This document shows positions 33,881 through 43,077 of a stretch of 64,000 nt of DNA, one piece after another. The notes beneath the pieces were generated by a model that saw only the letters and a program-made list of their open reading frames with translations, made no database searches and was not told where the DNA came from. Every line of letters starts with the position of its first letter. The first letter of the stretch is position 1. Made by a program: the position numbers and the translations under genes. Origin of the DNA: CG2-30-36-16 sp964372115 (GTDB lineage: Bacteria > Bacteroidota > Ignavibacteria > Ignavibacteriales > Ignavibacteriaceae); the NCBI GenBank assembly GCA_964372115.1, contig CAYJPN010000004.1, forward strand, positions 161,411 through 225,410, read 5' to 3'.

Positions 33881-34657
33881 TTAAAAGATACTTTTTATAT
33901 ACTCAATTTTTATGGCTCGGTCTGCCGAACCGGGGCTCCACTTTCTGTTATCCAAAAGATCTCTTAAGTCGAGACCAAGTGTAAAACCTTCACCCATAGA
34001 CCAGCGAAGCCCTACATTAAGGTAACCATTACCATCGCCATAATAGCTGTTTGTGTTATTATCGTTTAATGCAAAATCGTATTCGCCAATAACCGAAACA
34101 CTCTTTCCGATAGTTTTTTCGAAGCCTACCATAATATTCATAAAATTATCGCCGTCTTTGTTTTCGAGTGAATAATTTACAGAACCATGAAGACTGAGAA
34201 AGCCGAGAAATTCAAAATTTTTACTAACAGCGCCATAAAAACCGGGTGATTTTATTGAGAAACGATTTGTGGAATCGAAATAAAGACCTTTGCCCTGGGA
34301 GTCGAATCCGGCCGAAATTGCAGGGAAAGTTGTAGATTCATCAAATAATCTAAAACGAATATTTACACCCGGTAGTTTGTACCAGTCCGGTCTACCCGAC
34401 CCTATAATATTTGCCCCGCCGTAAGAAATTCCAAAGCTTACCTGATCGAAAACACCGACTTCAATTTTCGAAATTACGACGCCCGCCGGCATAACATCCG
34501 TACTTACTCCCACAAATCCTTTTTCTAAAACTCCTGCGGATGGCATATCTATTAATGAACGGTACTCATATTTAGCTTTTTCGCCTGCCGTTCCCTGTGC
34601 AAAAACAACAGAAGAATATAACAACAGGATCGATAAAACAAAATTTAGCTTTTTCAT
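33881..34657 (-). CDS. Outer-membrane beta-barrel protein (YjbH-like)
   Basis: 258 residues from the ATG at 34657 (MKKLNFVLSILLLYSS); five extra residues upstream are possible. The signal peptide is cleaved after VVFA. The mature protein is beta-rich with YRSLIDMPSAGVLEKGFVGV near the N-terminus and repeated strands such as FGISYGGANIIGSG and LNVGLRWSMGEGFTLGLDL. Members with this pattern are outer-membrane YjbH-like proteins of unknown role. It follows the membrane-anchored protein and ATP-grasp gene on the same strand with an 81-nt gap. Confidence 0.65.
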   Translation of the reverse strand: MKKLNFVLSILLLYSSVVFAQGTAGEKAKYEYRSLIDMPSAGVLEKGFVGVSTDVMPAGVVISKIEVGVFDQVSFGISYGGANIIGSGRPDWYKLPGVNIRFRLFDESTTFPAISAGFDSQGKGLYFDSTNRFSIKSPGFYGAVSKNFEFLGFLSLHGSVNYSLENKDGDNFMNIMVGFEKTIGKSVSVIGEYDFALNDNNTNSYYGDGNGYLNVGLRWSMGEGFTLGLDLRDLLDNRKWSPGSADRAIKIEYIKSIF

Positions 34658-34738
34658 AAAATCCTCGGGCATTTTTTATTCAAAAATAATAAGCTTTTGG
34701 CAAAGATAATAATATTTTAAACAAAATAAATACAACAA

Positions 34739-35128
34739 TTAAGCCGTATTAGTATAAACCATTACTTTAACTTCTGACGGGAGCAGTGCATATTTTGAAG
34801 TTATGCGGATTACTACCGTGCCCGGCGTAACTTTTGCCCTTAATATTAGTATTCCTTTTTCATCATCCGTTTTTATTATTTCTACTAAATCGGCGCCCTC
34901 AATAATTTCAAACTCTGCCGGTGCGTTCCTAAAATATGCCCTGAAACCGAGAGCATTCAGAGGAACGGCTTCAATAGTTATTTGCGATTGGTGGTCAGCG
35001 TATAAATTTGCCGGTTCAACCTCATACATAACTTCATAAATGTTTACTGTATAGTAGTAAATTAAAAGCGCCGAAATAAAGATTAAAAGAACGATTATAA
35101 TTAGAACATATGGTTTTATTAAGTTCAT
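34739..35128 (-). CDS. Single-span membrane protein with extracytoplasmic Ig-like domain
   Basis: 129 residues. One helix (about 7-30, VLIIIVLLIFISALLIYYYTV) near the N-terminus acts as an uncleaved anchor, and residues 35-129 form a small beta-sandwich-like domain (YEVEPANLYADHQSQITIEAV ... VTPGTVVIRI) reminiscent of bacterial Ig-like folds. No family recognised. It lies 6 nt after the ATP-grasp stop, so the two are almost certainly cotranscribed; it may present or bind whatever that enzyme makes. Confidence 0.65.
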   Translation of the reverse strand: MNLIKPYVLIIIVLLIFISALLIYYYTVNIYEVMYEVEPANLYADHQSQITIEAVPLNALGFRAYFRNAPAEFEIIEGADLVEIIKTDDEKGILILRAKVTPGTVVIRITSKYALLPSEVKVMVYTNTA

Positions 35129-35134
35129 AAATTA

Positions 35135-36040
35135 TTATTTTTTTGATTTTTGAATATGGGAAAAGAGATTGTTTATTATCTGTTTTACAGCTTCCTCCGG
35201 TACACCGTCCACATGTGCACCTTTAAAGCGCATATCGCACTGATCGTTTACATAATCGATAACAATAAATTTACCTTTGTCGGAATAAACGATTTCGGTT
35301 GAGAAAAAATCGAGATTTATAAGTCGCTGAATATTTTTTGTCAGTTGATCGAGTTTGCGCAGGTTAAAAGCGGCTTTTTCTTCTGGAGTAATTATTCCGT
35401 ATAAATGAGTCTGGTCATCCCACCAAAGAGAGATTGGCCGACCGAATGCCCAGTAGCACCGGAACCACGCACGCCGCCCGTTGAAATCGGAAGGGTAAAT
35501 CTTTTCTTGAATCAAGTACTTATCCCCGGAGTAATTTGCTCGCTCGTCAAGAACTTCTTTTAATGTTTCGGCGCCTGTTACAACACCTGTGCCGCCGCCG
35601 GTTGTGTTGCATGGTTTGATGATAAATGGTCTCCCCAAAATCGCAAGATCATCTATCGAAATATAAAAATCTTTAAATTCGCTGTGCGGCGGAATTATTA
35701 TTGAATAAGGAACATGCAGCCCCGCGGTAATAAATTCGAGGTGCATACTTGCTTTGTCAATTGCATGTAATACATTTTTATATTGATTAAAAATATAAGT
35801 TTTCCTCCGGTGAAGCATTTTGCCGAGTTCTCCGAAATCATCATCCACATCCCAGGCACGGTCGAGATAAAAACGAAACCCGAGTTTGCGTTGTTTAACT
35901 TGTTCAACCACCTCGTTAAGATTATTGTATGTAATTCGAAAAGTAGAAAGCCCGGCAGTTTGAAGAATTTGTTCAATAAGGTTTATAAAATCTTCATCAT
36001 ACTCCCAAACGTATGCTAATCCTAAATCGTAAATTTCCAT
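35135..36040 (-). CDS. ATP-grasp domain protein of unknown substrate
   Basis: 301 residues, no signal peptide. ATP-grasp landmarks are present: the first-lobe Lys in RPFIIKPCNTTGGGTGV (about 155-170), YLIQEKIYPSDF, and metal-coordinating acids in FSTEIVYSDKGKFIVIDYVNDQCD near the C-terminus. The N-terminal ~100 residues are a divergent preATP-grasp region with an acidic DRAWDVDDDFGE stretch. These enzymes join a carboxylate to an amine or thiol through an acyl-phosphate. It is unrelated in detail to the D-Ala-D-Ala ligase-like gene at 16680. Head of a unit with a membrane-anchored and an outer-membrane protein. Confidence 0.78.
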   Translation of the reverse strand: MEIYDLGLAYVWEYDEDFINLIEQILQTAGLSTFRITYNNLNEVVEQVKQRKLGFRFYLDRAWDVDDDFGELGKMLHRRKTYIFNQYKNVLHAIDKASMHLEFITAGLHVPYSIIIPPHSEFKDFYISIDDLAILGRPFIIKPCNTTGGGTGVVTGAETLKEVLDERANYSGDKYLIQEKIYPSDFNGRRAWFRCYWAFGRPISLWWDDQTHLYGIITPEEKAAFNLRKLDQLTKNIQRLINLDFFSTEIVYSDKGKFIVIDYVNDQCDMRFKGAHVDGVPEEAVKQIINNLFSHIQKSKK

Positions 36041-36088
36041 CGGTTCCTAAAGTTTTTACAAAGATATAGTTTGCTATATTTGTAAGCA

Positions 36089-36180
36089 AGATTAGAACCG
36101 CCTTTCTATTCTACCTTTTATTATTAAAGTATTTTATTTTTGTTAGTACAATTGATTTTGAATTGTGCGGTTCTTTTTTT
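36089..36180 (+). ncRNA. Candidate small RNA or structured leader before the TPR lipoprotein gene
   Basis: TATATTTG at 36075-36082 fits a Bacteroidota -7 box, though the expected upstream TTG is only TTT. A transcript starting near 36089 would begin with AGAACCGC (36094-36101), which pairs perfectly with GCGGTTCT (36167-36174), directly followed by TTTTTT. Closed ends plus an intrinsic terminator and a ~65-nt AT-rich interior give a stand-alone RNA of about 90 nt; alternatively it is an attenuator for the gene at 36215. No known RNA family was recognised. Confidence 0.35.
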
Positions 36181-36214
36181 CTGATCACATTTTCTTAGAT
36201 ATTTATTGTTATTT

Positions 36215-38023
36215 ATGTATAAAATTTTAATTGCGTTACTATTAATTTCATTAATCGCCGGCGGTTGTTTTTCTCAAAAACAAGTTGAAAAAGGTGAGTC
36301 TTTTGAAACTAATTCAATTGCCAAAAGCGATACAAAACAAAAAGCGCTTGAATATTTTATTGACGGCTGCACGGCTGAAGCCAAGGGAGATTATGCCTCC
36401 GCAATATTGGAATTTCAGGATGCTCTCCGGCTTGATCCAAATGCCGGGGTTTATTATGCTCTTGCGAAAAATTATCTGCTGATAAACAAACTTCCACTTT
36501 CGCTGCAGAACGCAAAAAAAGCTGTTGATCTTGAGCCGGGTAAAATAGAGTACTTAGATTTACTTTCGGATATTTATTTTTCCGCGCGCCTGCAGGATTC
36601 GGCGGCGGTGTCGCTTGAAAAAATAATAGCGATTGATTCTGTAAATATTTCGGCACATTACAAACTTGCACGCATTTATGAAAACGGTAAACCAATGCAG
36701 GCAATTGAAACTTATGACAAACTGCTCGGGCTAATTGGACCGCAATGGGATGTGTTACTGCGGGAAGCTGAACTATATGAAAAACTTGGCAGCCTTGATA
36801 AAGCCGCCGGAGCCATTGAAAAACTTCGCGAAATTGATCCAGGAAATTCATCGCTTGACAAAATGCTTGTGCAATTTTATACCCGCACTAAAGAATTTGG
36901 TAAAGCCATTTCGGTTGCCGATGAAATGCTTGAGTTTTCGCCGGAGGACATTAGTCTGCATGAGTTAAAAGCACAAGTGTTGATTGAAAAAGGGGATTGG
37001 GAAGCAGCCTTTCAAGAGTACAATTATTTACTTGCACAACCGGAGCTGCCGCTTGATTCGAAAATAAAAATCGGTACTGCTTATTTTAACCGTGCTTTAA
37101 CAGACTCCACACTTATACCCATCGCCAAACAATTGTTTGAAACATTAGATAAAGACACAACCGACTGGCAGGTAAAAATGTTTCTTGGCGCAATCGCCAT
37201 GAGTCAAAAGGAAGATTCCATTGCAATAAATTATTTTCAAACTACTACTGAATTAGCTCCGTGGAATGCCGAAGGCTGGATAAGACTTGGAGGTTTGTAT
37301 TTTGATAATCAAAAATATGAAGAGGCTATCAAAGTAACTTCGCAAGCTGTAAAACAATTTCCGGAAGATTATACGATAAATTTAATTCTTGGTTTTTCAT
37401 ACGCGCAAACTGAAAAACATAATGATGCCTATATATACCTTAAAAAAGCTGTGGAACTTAATCCCTCAGATGTTAACGCTCTTTCAGCATATGGTTATAC
37501 ATTAAATCAACTAAAAAAATCGGATGAAGCGATAAAATATTTGAAGATGGCTTTATCTCTTCAACCCGATGATGTAAATTTATTGGGTACGCTTGGATTA
37601 ATTTATAACGCGCTTAAACGATATGACGAATGCGACAGCGTTTATGCCCTCGCGCTTCAGATCGATCCCGAAAATGTGCTTGTAAATAATAACTACGCAT
37701 ATTCATTAAGCGAACGGGGCGAGCGATTGGATGAAGCGCTTGAGATGGTAAAAAAATCTATTATTGCCGAGCCGTATAATTCATCATATCTCGATACAAT
37801 CGGGTGGGTTTATTTTAAACTTGGTAAATATGAACCGGCAAAAGAAAATATTGAAAAAGCAATAAAAGTCGGCGGCGAAAGAGCGGTAATGCTTGAGCAT
37901 CTCGGCGATGTTGTTTTTAAATTGGGCGAAAAAGATGAAGCCCTAAAATTGTGGCAAAAGGCTTTAGATTTAGATAACGGAAATAAAGAACTTCAACTAA
38001 AAATTGAAACAGGTGAAATTTGA
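36215..38023 (+). CDS. TPR-repeat lipoprotein
   Basis: 602 residues from the ATG at 36215; the three codons upstream (TTG at 36206) are unlikely. Lipobox IAGGC with Cys18. About a dozen TPR units fill the protein from residue ~45 to the end (for example AKGDYASAILEFQDALRLDPNAG, LLGTLGLIYNALKRYDECDSVYALALQIDP, NNYAYSLSERGERLDEALEMVK). In Bacteroidota this type of protein commonly precedes a DUF4292 lipoprotein and an M23-type peptidoglycan protein, as here. It is probably an envelope assembly scaffold on the inner face of the outer membrane. Its stop overlaps the next start. Confidence 0.88.
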   Translation: MYKILIALLLISLIAGGCFSQKQVEKGESFETNSIAKSDTKQKALEYFIDGCTAEAKGDYASAILEFQDALRLDPNAGVYYALAKNYLLINKLPLSLQNAKKAVDLEPGKIEYLDLLSDIYFSARLQDSAAVSLEKIIAIDSVNISAHYKLARIYENGKPMQAIETYDKLLGLIGPQWDVLLREAELYEKLGSLDKAAGAIEKLREIDPGNSSLDKMLVQFYTRTKEFGKAISVADEMLEFSPEDISLHELKAQVLIEKGDWEAAFQEYNYLLAQPELPLDSKIKIGTAYFNRALTDSTLIPIAKQLFETLDKDTTDWQVKMFLGAIAMSQKEDSIAINYFQTTTELAPWNAEGWIRLGGLYFDNQKYEEAIKVTSQAVKQFPEDYTINLILGFSYAQTEKHNDAYIYLKKAVELNPSDVNALSAYGYTLNQLKKSDEAIKYLKMALSLQPDDVNLLGTLGLIYNALKRYDECDSVYALALQIDPENVLVNNNYAYSLSERGERLDEALEMVKKSIIAEPYNSSYLDTIGWVYFKLGKYEPAKENIEKAIKVGGERAVMLEHLGDVVFKLGEKDEALKLWQKALDLDNGNKELQLKIETGEI

Positions 38024-38808
38024 AAAATTATTTTATTTATAGCGTTATATTCATATCAATGTTATTATTAACATTAGCGGGATGTGTGCCGTCAAAACCA
38101 ACAGAAGAAATTGAAATTCTTCCCTCGGAAAGATTGATTAATAAGTTAGAGGTAAACCGGCGGAAAGTAAGAAATTTTGAAGGTAATGGAACCATCAATA
38201 TTACAAGCGCTCAATTTACCGGAAGCGCCGCGTTTAATATTATCCTCCAAAAACCGGATTCTATTTACTTGACGGTTATGGGCCCGTTTAATATTGAGTT
38301 AGCTAATGCGTTGGTTACAAAAGATAATTTTATTTTTTATGACGCCCTGCAGAACACAGCCTATACAGGCAAGGTAAGCGATGATGTACTCTCCGAAATA
38401 TTTAAAATAAATTTATCCTTCGCTGATTTGATGGAAGCGTTTGTCGGCTCTGTAAATCTTACAGATAATTTATATAAAATACCCGATGATTATAAAATTG
38501 AGATTGATGAATACGTTATTACCTATATCGATTCTGTGAAAGAATTAAAAAAACGTTATAAGGTTAACATACGTGAACTTGGTATCACTGATTTTAATTT
38601 AAGAAATTTTAACAACGAAGTTTTACTCGATGGTAAATATTCTAAATTTGAAATTCTGGATAACGTTGCGATACCATTTAGAATAAATGTTTTTAATATG
38701 CGTGACGATCAGAAAATAGTAATTGAGTATAAAGATATAAAGGTTAACAAAAAAAATATTTATATAGATTTTAACATTCCGAATGACGCAACTGTAATTA
38801 AATGGTGA
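38020..38808 (+). CDS. DUF4292 lipoprotein (LolA/LolB-like fold predicted)
   Basis: 262 residues from a TTG start that overlaps the previous TGA (TTGA). Lipobox TLAGC with Cys22. The body is one beta-rich domain with VRNFEGNGTINI, FNIILQKPDSIYLTVMGPFNIELANAL and the final IYIDFNIPNDATVIKW, the pattern of DUF4292, which is thought to fold like lipoprotein-carrier proteins LolA/LolB. Placed between the TPR lipoprotein and the EnvC-like gene, as in other Bacteroidota. A role in lipoprotein or envelope handling is inferred. Confidence 0.85.
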   Translation: MKNYFIYSVIFISMLLLTLAGCVPSKPTEEIEILPSERLINKLEVNRRKVRNFEGNGTINITSAQFTGSAAFNIILQKPDSIYLTVMGPFNIELANALVTKDNFIFYDALQNTAYTGKVSDDVLSEIFKINLSFADLMEAFVGSVNLTDNLYKIPDDYKIEIDEYVITYIDSVKELKKRYKVNIRELGITDFNLRNFNNEVLLDGKYSKFEILDNVAIPFRINVFNMRDDQKIVIEYKDIKVNKKNIYIDFNIPNDATVIKW

Positions 38809-40094
38809 AGCCGCCGCTAAAAATATTACTAATATTTTTTTTGCTGCCTGCCGTAATTTGGGCTCAGGAAGAAAAAGAAATTTCCACAAAGCGATATGAA
38901 TTGTCCGGGATAAAAACAGAAATTAAGCAGCTTGAAGATGAACTGAGACAGAAAACCGCGGAAGAAAAAAAATCTCTCTCGGTACTCGATAATTACAACA
39001 AACAAAACTTTCTTCTAAATAAATTAATAAATTCTTTACGCAGCGAAGAAAAAGCAAAACAAAACCAAATACTCAAAACGTCGGCTTCAATAAAAAAGCT
39101 TGAGACTGACATTAATCTGCTAAAAAAAAATTATGCAAAGTATGTTGTGTCGGTTTACAAATATGGTACACCGAATGAACTTGAGGGGCTTCTTGATGCC
39201 GAATCGGTTCAACAGGGAATACGACGAATAAAATATCTTCAAAAATTTTCCGAAAGTCGTGAAAGAGACCTTATAAAACTCCAAACCAAAGTAAAAGACC
39301 TTGAAAGCGCCAAAGTTAAACTTCAGCAGGAAAAAAAAGAAAAAGCAAAATTAGCCGGCGATAAAGTTGCCGAAGAAAATAACCTGATGGTAAAGTTAAA
39401 AGAGAGAAAACAATTTATCGATGAATTAAAAACCGATAAAGCGGAGATTAACAAAGAACTTGCATTCCGAAAAGCTTCCGAAGAACAAATAAAAAACATA
39501 ATAGCAAAACTTGTCGAGGAAGCGGAGCGCAAAAAGAGAGAAGCGGCGGAGCGATTGGCAAAGTTAAAAGCCCAAAGGCTGCAAAGGGAAAGTTTGGCAA
39601 AAAATAACGATGTTGATATCGAAAAGAATACAAATATCATTCCGACCCGAAGTGATGAGACATTAAATTTAGACACTGAAAAATTTTCCTCCTTTTCTGC
39701 ATTGCGCGGCAGGATGATTTGGCCATTAGCCGGCGGAAAAGTTACAAGATCGTTTGGCGAAAATAGAAATCCAAAACTAAAAACCGTAACAATTAATTAC
39801 GGCGTTGATATTAAATCCTCCGGCAGTCTTGATGTTAATGCAGTTGCTGAAGGAATAGTTTCTGCGATAGATTGGATACCCGGTTATGGCAGCGTAATAA
39901 TTATTACGCACAAAGGTGATTACAGAACGGTTTACAGTCACTTATCCGAGATTTATATTTCCGAAGGCGACAAAGTAAAAATGGGGGCGCGAATTGCGAA
40001 GGTTGGAGAAAGCCTTGAAGGAGACATTCTTCATTTTGAAATATGGAACTCCCGGAAAAACCAGAATCCGGAAGTGTGGTTGGCTAGAAAATAA
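38802..40094 (+). CDS. EnvC-like murein hydrolase activator (coiled coil + degenerate M23/LytM domain)
   Basis: 430 residues, overlapping the DUF4292 gene by 7 nt. Signal peptide (LKILLIFFLLPAVIWA). Residues ~25-265 are a long charged coiled coil, and residues ~305-430 are an M23/LytM domain. In the active site the first zinc-ligand His of HxGxD is replaced by Asn (NYGVD), while Asp and the later HxH-type residues (YSHL, LHFEIW) remain. Loss of one ligand is typical of EnvC/NlpD-type proteins that activate amidases at the division septum rather than cut peptidoglycan. The next gene starts on the stop codon (TAATG), though it belongs to the polysaccharide cluster. Confidence 0.88.
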   Translation: MVKPPLKILLIFFLLPAVIWAQEEKEISTKRYELSGIKTEIKQLEDELRQKTAEEKKSLSVLDNYNKQNFLLNKLINSLRSEEKAKQNQILKTSASIKKLETDINLLKKNYAKYVVSVYKYGTPNELEGLLDAESVQQGIRRIKYLQKFSESRERDLIKLQTKVKDLESAKVKLQQEKKEKAKLAGDKVAEENNLMVKLKERKQFIDELKTDKAEINKELAFRKASEEQIKNIIAKLVEEAERKKREAAERLAKLKAQRLQRESLAKNNDVDIEKNTNIIPTRSDETLNLDTEKFSSFSALRGRMIWPLAGGKVTRSFGENRNPKLKTVTINYGVDIKSSGSLDVNAVAEGIVSAIDWIPGYGSVIIITHKGDYRTVYSHLSEIYISEGDKVKMGARIAKVGESLEGDILHFEIWNSRKNQNPEVWLARK

Positions 40095-41338
40095 TGTTTA
40101 GAAAAATATTAAATATTTTTAACGTAATTCTCATAAACCATAGTAAATATTTATTCGCTACCGCCATCATTGATAAGCTATTTTTTTTAGCGCTATTCGT
40201 TTTGATTGCAAGAAAATTAAATATTGAACACTATGGAGCAGTTGTCACATTTTCAGCAATCGCCCAAATCTATTTTCAAATTGTAGAATTAGGATTCTCA
40301 AACTACAGTCAAAGATCACTTTCAAGAGATCAACTCCCTAAGGAGCAAATATTAACCTTACTTAATACCAGAATACTTATTTCACTTCCAGTTTTGTTAA
40401 TTCCGAATTTTTATCTTGGTTTCGCAGATAAAGATCAATATTATTTTATTTTTATGTTTTCGGTTTTTATTTATCTTAATTTTATAAATACTTTGTTTTT
40501 CAGTTTTTATTTAGGAAGAAATAATTATAGAAAATATTTTTATTTTTTTTTAAGAAACCGGATACCTCATTTCGCATTACTAATTGTTTTGCAATTTAAG
40601 ATTCTATCTCTACTAAATTTTCAAATTTTTGTAACACTCACATCACTTTCGATGTTGATCTATGAATGGTTTATAGTAAAAGAATATTTTAGTCTTGAAT
40701 ATCGATTTGGAATAAGCATAAAATTATTGGCAAAGACTTTAAGGGTCTCGCTTCCTATGTGGTTGGGATTAATTGCTGTTAAAATATATGACAGAATTGA
40801 CATTGTATTCATTGAAAATATTATTGGAGTTAAATCTGTAGCGATTTATTCAGTAGCCTATTCTTTATATAAATTACCTCAGATTTTCTCAAGTTCAATT
40901 TTAACACCAACATTTATTCGCTTTTCGAAAGAATTTCATACAGTTGGTAAAATAAATCTTTATGAATCTAAAAAAATATTAGTGATACTATTATCTTTTT
41001 CATTAATGTATTTTTTATTAATGTACTTTACAGGGAAAATTATAATTATTAATTTATGGGGATTTGATTTTCAAGAATCTTATAAAATCTTACTATTATT
41101 AAATGTAGGTTTGCCTTTTCTCCTTTTAAATAATTTTTCAGGGGTAATTCTTAATTCTGCAAACCAAGAGAAATTAGCTATGTTTGCTGCGATATTTTCA
41201 GCTACTTTAGGACTTGTATTATACCCAATTACAATCCACTATTTTAATGTTTTAGGGGCGATTTATACAACAATTTTAATAGAATTTATTGTTTTTGTTA
41301 TTCAATTATTTTTTATACTTAAAAGAGGTATTCTCTAA
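40094..41338 (+). CDS. Polysaccharide flippase (Wzx / MOP superfamily)
   Basis: 414 residues with about twelve hydrophobic helices. The N-terminus (LFLALFVLIARKLNIEHYGAVVTFSAIAQIY) and the TM7 region (RVSLPMWLGLIAVKIYDRIDIVFIENIIG) carry the features of O-antigen and capsule flippases, which move lipid-linked sugar units across the inner membrane. First gene of a seven-gene surface-polysaccharide region. Base composition is more AT-rich than the flanking envelope genes, common for such loci and compatible with horizontal exchange. Confidence 0.85.
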   Translation: MFRKILNIFNVILINHSKYLFATAIIDKLFFLALFVLIARKLNIEHYGAVVTFSAIAQIYFQIVELGFSNYSQRSLSRDQLPKEQILTLLNTRILISLPVLLIPNFYLGFADKDQYYFIFMFSVFIYLNFINTLFFSFYLGRNNYRKYFYFFLRNRIPHFALLIVLQFKILSLLNFQIFVTLTSLSMLIYEWFIVKEYFSLEYRFGISIKLLAKTLRVSLPMWLGLIAVKIYDRIDIVFIENIIGVKSVAIYSVAYSLYKLPQIFSSSILTPTFIRFSKEFHTVGKINLYESKKILVILLSFSLMYFLLMYFTGKIIIINLWGFDFQESYKILLLLNVGLPFLLLNNFSGVILNSANQEKLAMFAAIFSATLGLVLYPITIHYFNVLGAIYTTILIEFIVFVIQLFFILKRGIL

Positions 41339-41341
41339 AAA

Positions 41342-42034
41342 ATGAAGTCATATTTTTCTGAACACTATGCAAAACTTAATGGTATCAATATTCAAAGTGA
41401 AGATTCATTTAAGATATGGTATAAAAACAGAATTGAATATTACGACACTATCTTCTTAAATATCAATACTTGGGTTACTAAAGGAAAAATTCTTGAAATT
41501 GGTTCAGGAATAGGAGGATTTTTATATTACTTAAAACAAAAAGGTCTTGAAGATTTTATTGGGATCGATTTATCAACTGAGCAAATAGAGATCTGCAAAA
41601 GATTTGTGACTAAAAAAGTAGTCGAAATTGATGCAATAGAGTTTCTAAAAAATTCAGATAATTTTGATTACATCTTTGCATTCGATTTATTAGAACATTT
41701 AGAAAAAAATAGGATTTATGACTTTGTTGATTTGGTGTATAATAAACTAAACAAAAATGGAACAGTTATAATCAGAACTCCAAATATGTCTGCTCCTTTC
41801 GGTTTATTTAGCAGATATATTGATTTTACACATGAAGTTGGGTTTACTGAATATAGTATAAGGCAATTATTTTCTAATTATTTCCCTAACAAGACTATAA
41901 AACTATATAATTCACCAATCTCAAAAAAAAGAATATTTGTATTGAGAATAATAAGTAGAATTATTGAAAAATTATATGATTTTCCCAAGCGAGAAATTAT
42001 AACACGTAATATTTATTTAATCGCTAAAAAATGA
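41342..42034 (+). CDS. Class I SAM-dependent methyltransferase
   Basis: 230 residues. The SAM-binding motif I is ILEIGSGIGGFLYYL (about 50-64), followed by FIGIDLSTEQIEI and motif IV FDYIFAFDLLEHLEK; the YNKLNKNGTVIIRTPNM segment matches motif V-VI. Within a polysaccharide cluster it probably methylates a sugar or the lipid-linked chain end. It lies 3 nt after the flippase stop, and its stop overlaps the next ATG (ATGA). Confidence 0.85.
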   Translation: MKSYFSEHYAKLNGINIQSEDSFKIWYKNRIEYYDTIFLNINTWVTKGKILEIGSGIGGFLYYLKQKGLEDFIGIDLSTEQIEICKRFVTKKVVEIDAIEFLKNSDNFDYIFAFDLLEHLEKNRIYDFVDLVYNKLNKNGTVIIRTPNMSAPFGLFSRYIDFTHEVGFTEYSIRQLFSNYFPNKTIKLYNSPISKKRIFVLRIISRIIEKLYDFPKREIITRNIYLIAKK

Positions 42035-43074
42035 AAATATTTCTAATCGGAGAGTATAAAAGTAGATTTTGGGCAGGTAGTGCTACTGAGAAAGTTCAAA
42101 AAGGGGTGTTAAAAGAACTCTCAGCCAAACATAAGGTTTTGTTATTTAATTATAGAAATTATGTAAATATACAGTCAAAATTTTTATCAGGTTTACAAAT
42201 AATCGAAGAAAAAGAAGGTAAAATTGTTCAAGGTGGATTGATAAATATTTTCTTCAATTTAATTTATTCAAGCTATGATATTATACACATAATGATTTAT
42301 AGAAGGTATTTGATATTTCTAATCCCTGTTTTAATCATTTTAAGAAAAAAAATTGTTTTCACTTTACATGATACACTAATACTACAAAAAAAAACATACT
42401 CGTTGGATTATTTACTGTTTATTGGTTTATTAAAACTTTCTAACCTTTTATTTATATACTCCCAATTTGATCAGACTTATTTAACAAAATACGTTGATGC
42501 TAAAAAATTACGAATTATAAGGAATGGAACAGATATAGTCGAAAATATACAATTTAACTTTCTCCACGAGATTAGAGGCAGAATACTTTTTGCGGGAGGA
42601 ATTGGAAATAGAAATAAAGGTTTAGAATTTTTATTGGAATCATTGAAGTCTGTTCAATCGGATCATTCGGTCATAATATGCGGACAAAGAAATAACTCTG
42701 AAAGCCATCCCAATTATGTAGGAGAAATTGAGCCAATAAAATATTTTGAATTATTGAGGACAGTGGATTTAGTGGTTGTCCCAAGTTATTATGAGCCATT
42801 CAGTTTAACAGCTTTAGAAGCCCTCACCAATGGCATACCTTTAGTAATAACTAAAGAATGCGGTATATCAAGATACCTAACGAATTACCATGATGCATTA
42901 ATTATAAATTATGGGGATAAGTCAACATTATCGAAAGTAGTTACCCGTATTATAACAGACCCAATAGTTAGAATGACCTTAATAAGCAACGGTTATGAAT
43001 TAGCAAAAAAATTTAATTGGAAATCTATTATTGAAGAAGATTATTTGCCCAATTATGGAGCTTTACTAAAATAA
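42031..43074 (+). CDS. Glycosyltransferase family 4 (GT-B)
   Basis: 347 residues. The C-terminal Rossmann half has ILFAGGIGNRNKGLEFLLESL, then VVVPSYYEPFSLTALEALTNGIPLV, the GT4 EX7E-type donor-binding motif (E...E in EPFSLTALE). The N-terminal acceptor domain is less conserved, as usual. It transfers a sugar from a nucleotide donor on the cytoplasmic face during repeat-unit assembly. Overlaps the methyltransferase by 4 nt; the next gene starts 3 nt after its stop. Confidence 0.88.
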   Translation: MKIFLIGEYKSRFWAGSATEKVQKGVLKELSAKHKVLLFNYRNYVNIQSKFLSGLQIIEEKEGKIVQGGLINIFFNLIYSSYDIIHIMIYRRYLIFLIPVLIILRKKIVFTLHDTLILQKKTYSLDYLLFIGLLKLSNLLFIYSQFDQTYLTKYVDAKKLRIIRNGTDIVENIQFNFLHEIRGRILFAGGIGNRNKGLEFLLESLKSVQSDHSVIICGQRNNSESHPNYVGEIEPIKYFELLRTVDLVVVPSYYEPFSLTALEALTNGIPLVITKECGISRYLTNYHDALIINYGDKSTLSKVVTRIITDPIVRMTLISNGYELAKKFNWKSIIEEDYLPNYGALLK

Positions 43075-43077
43075 TTT

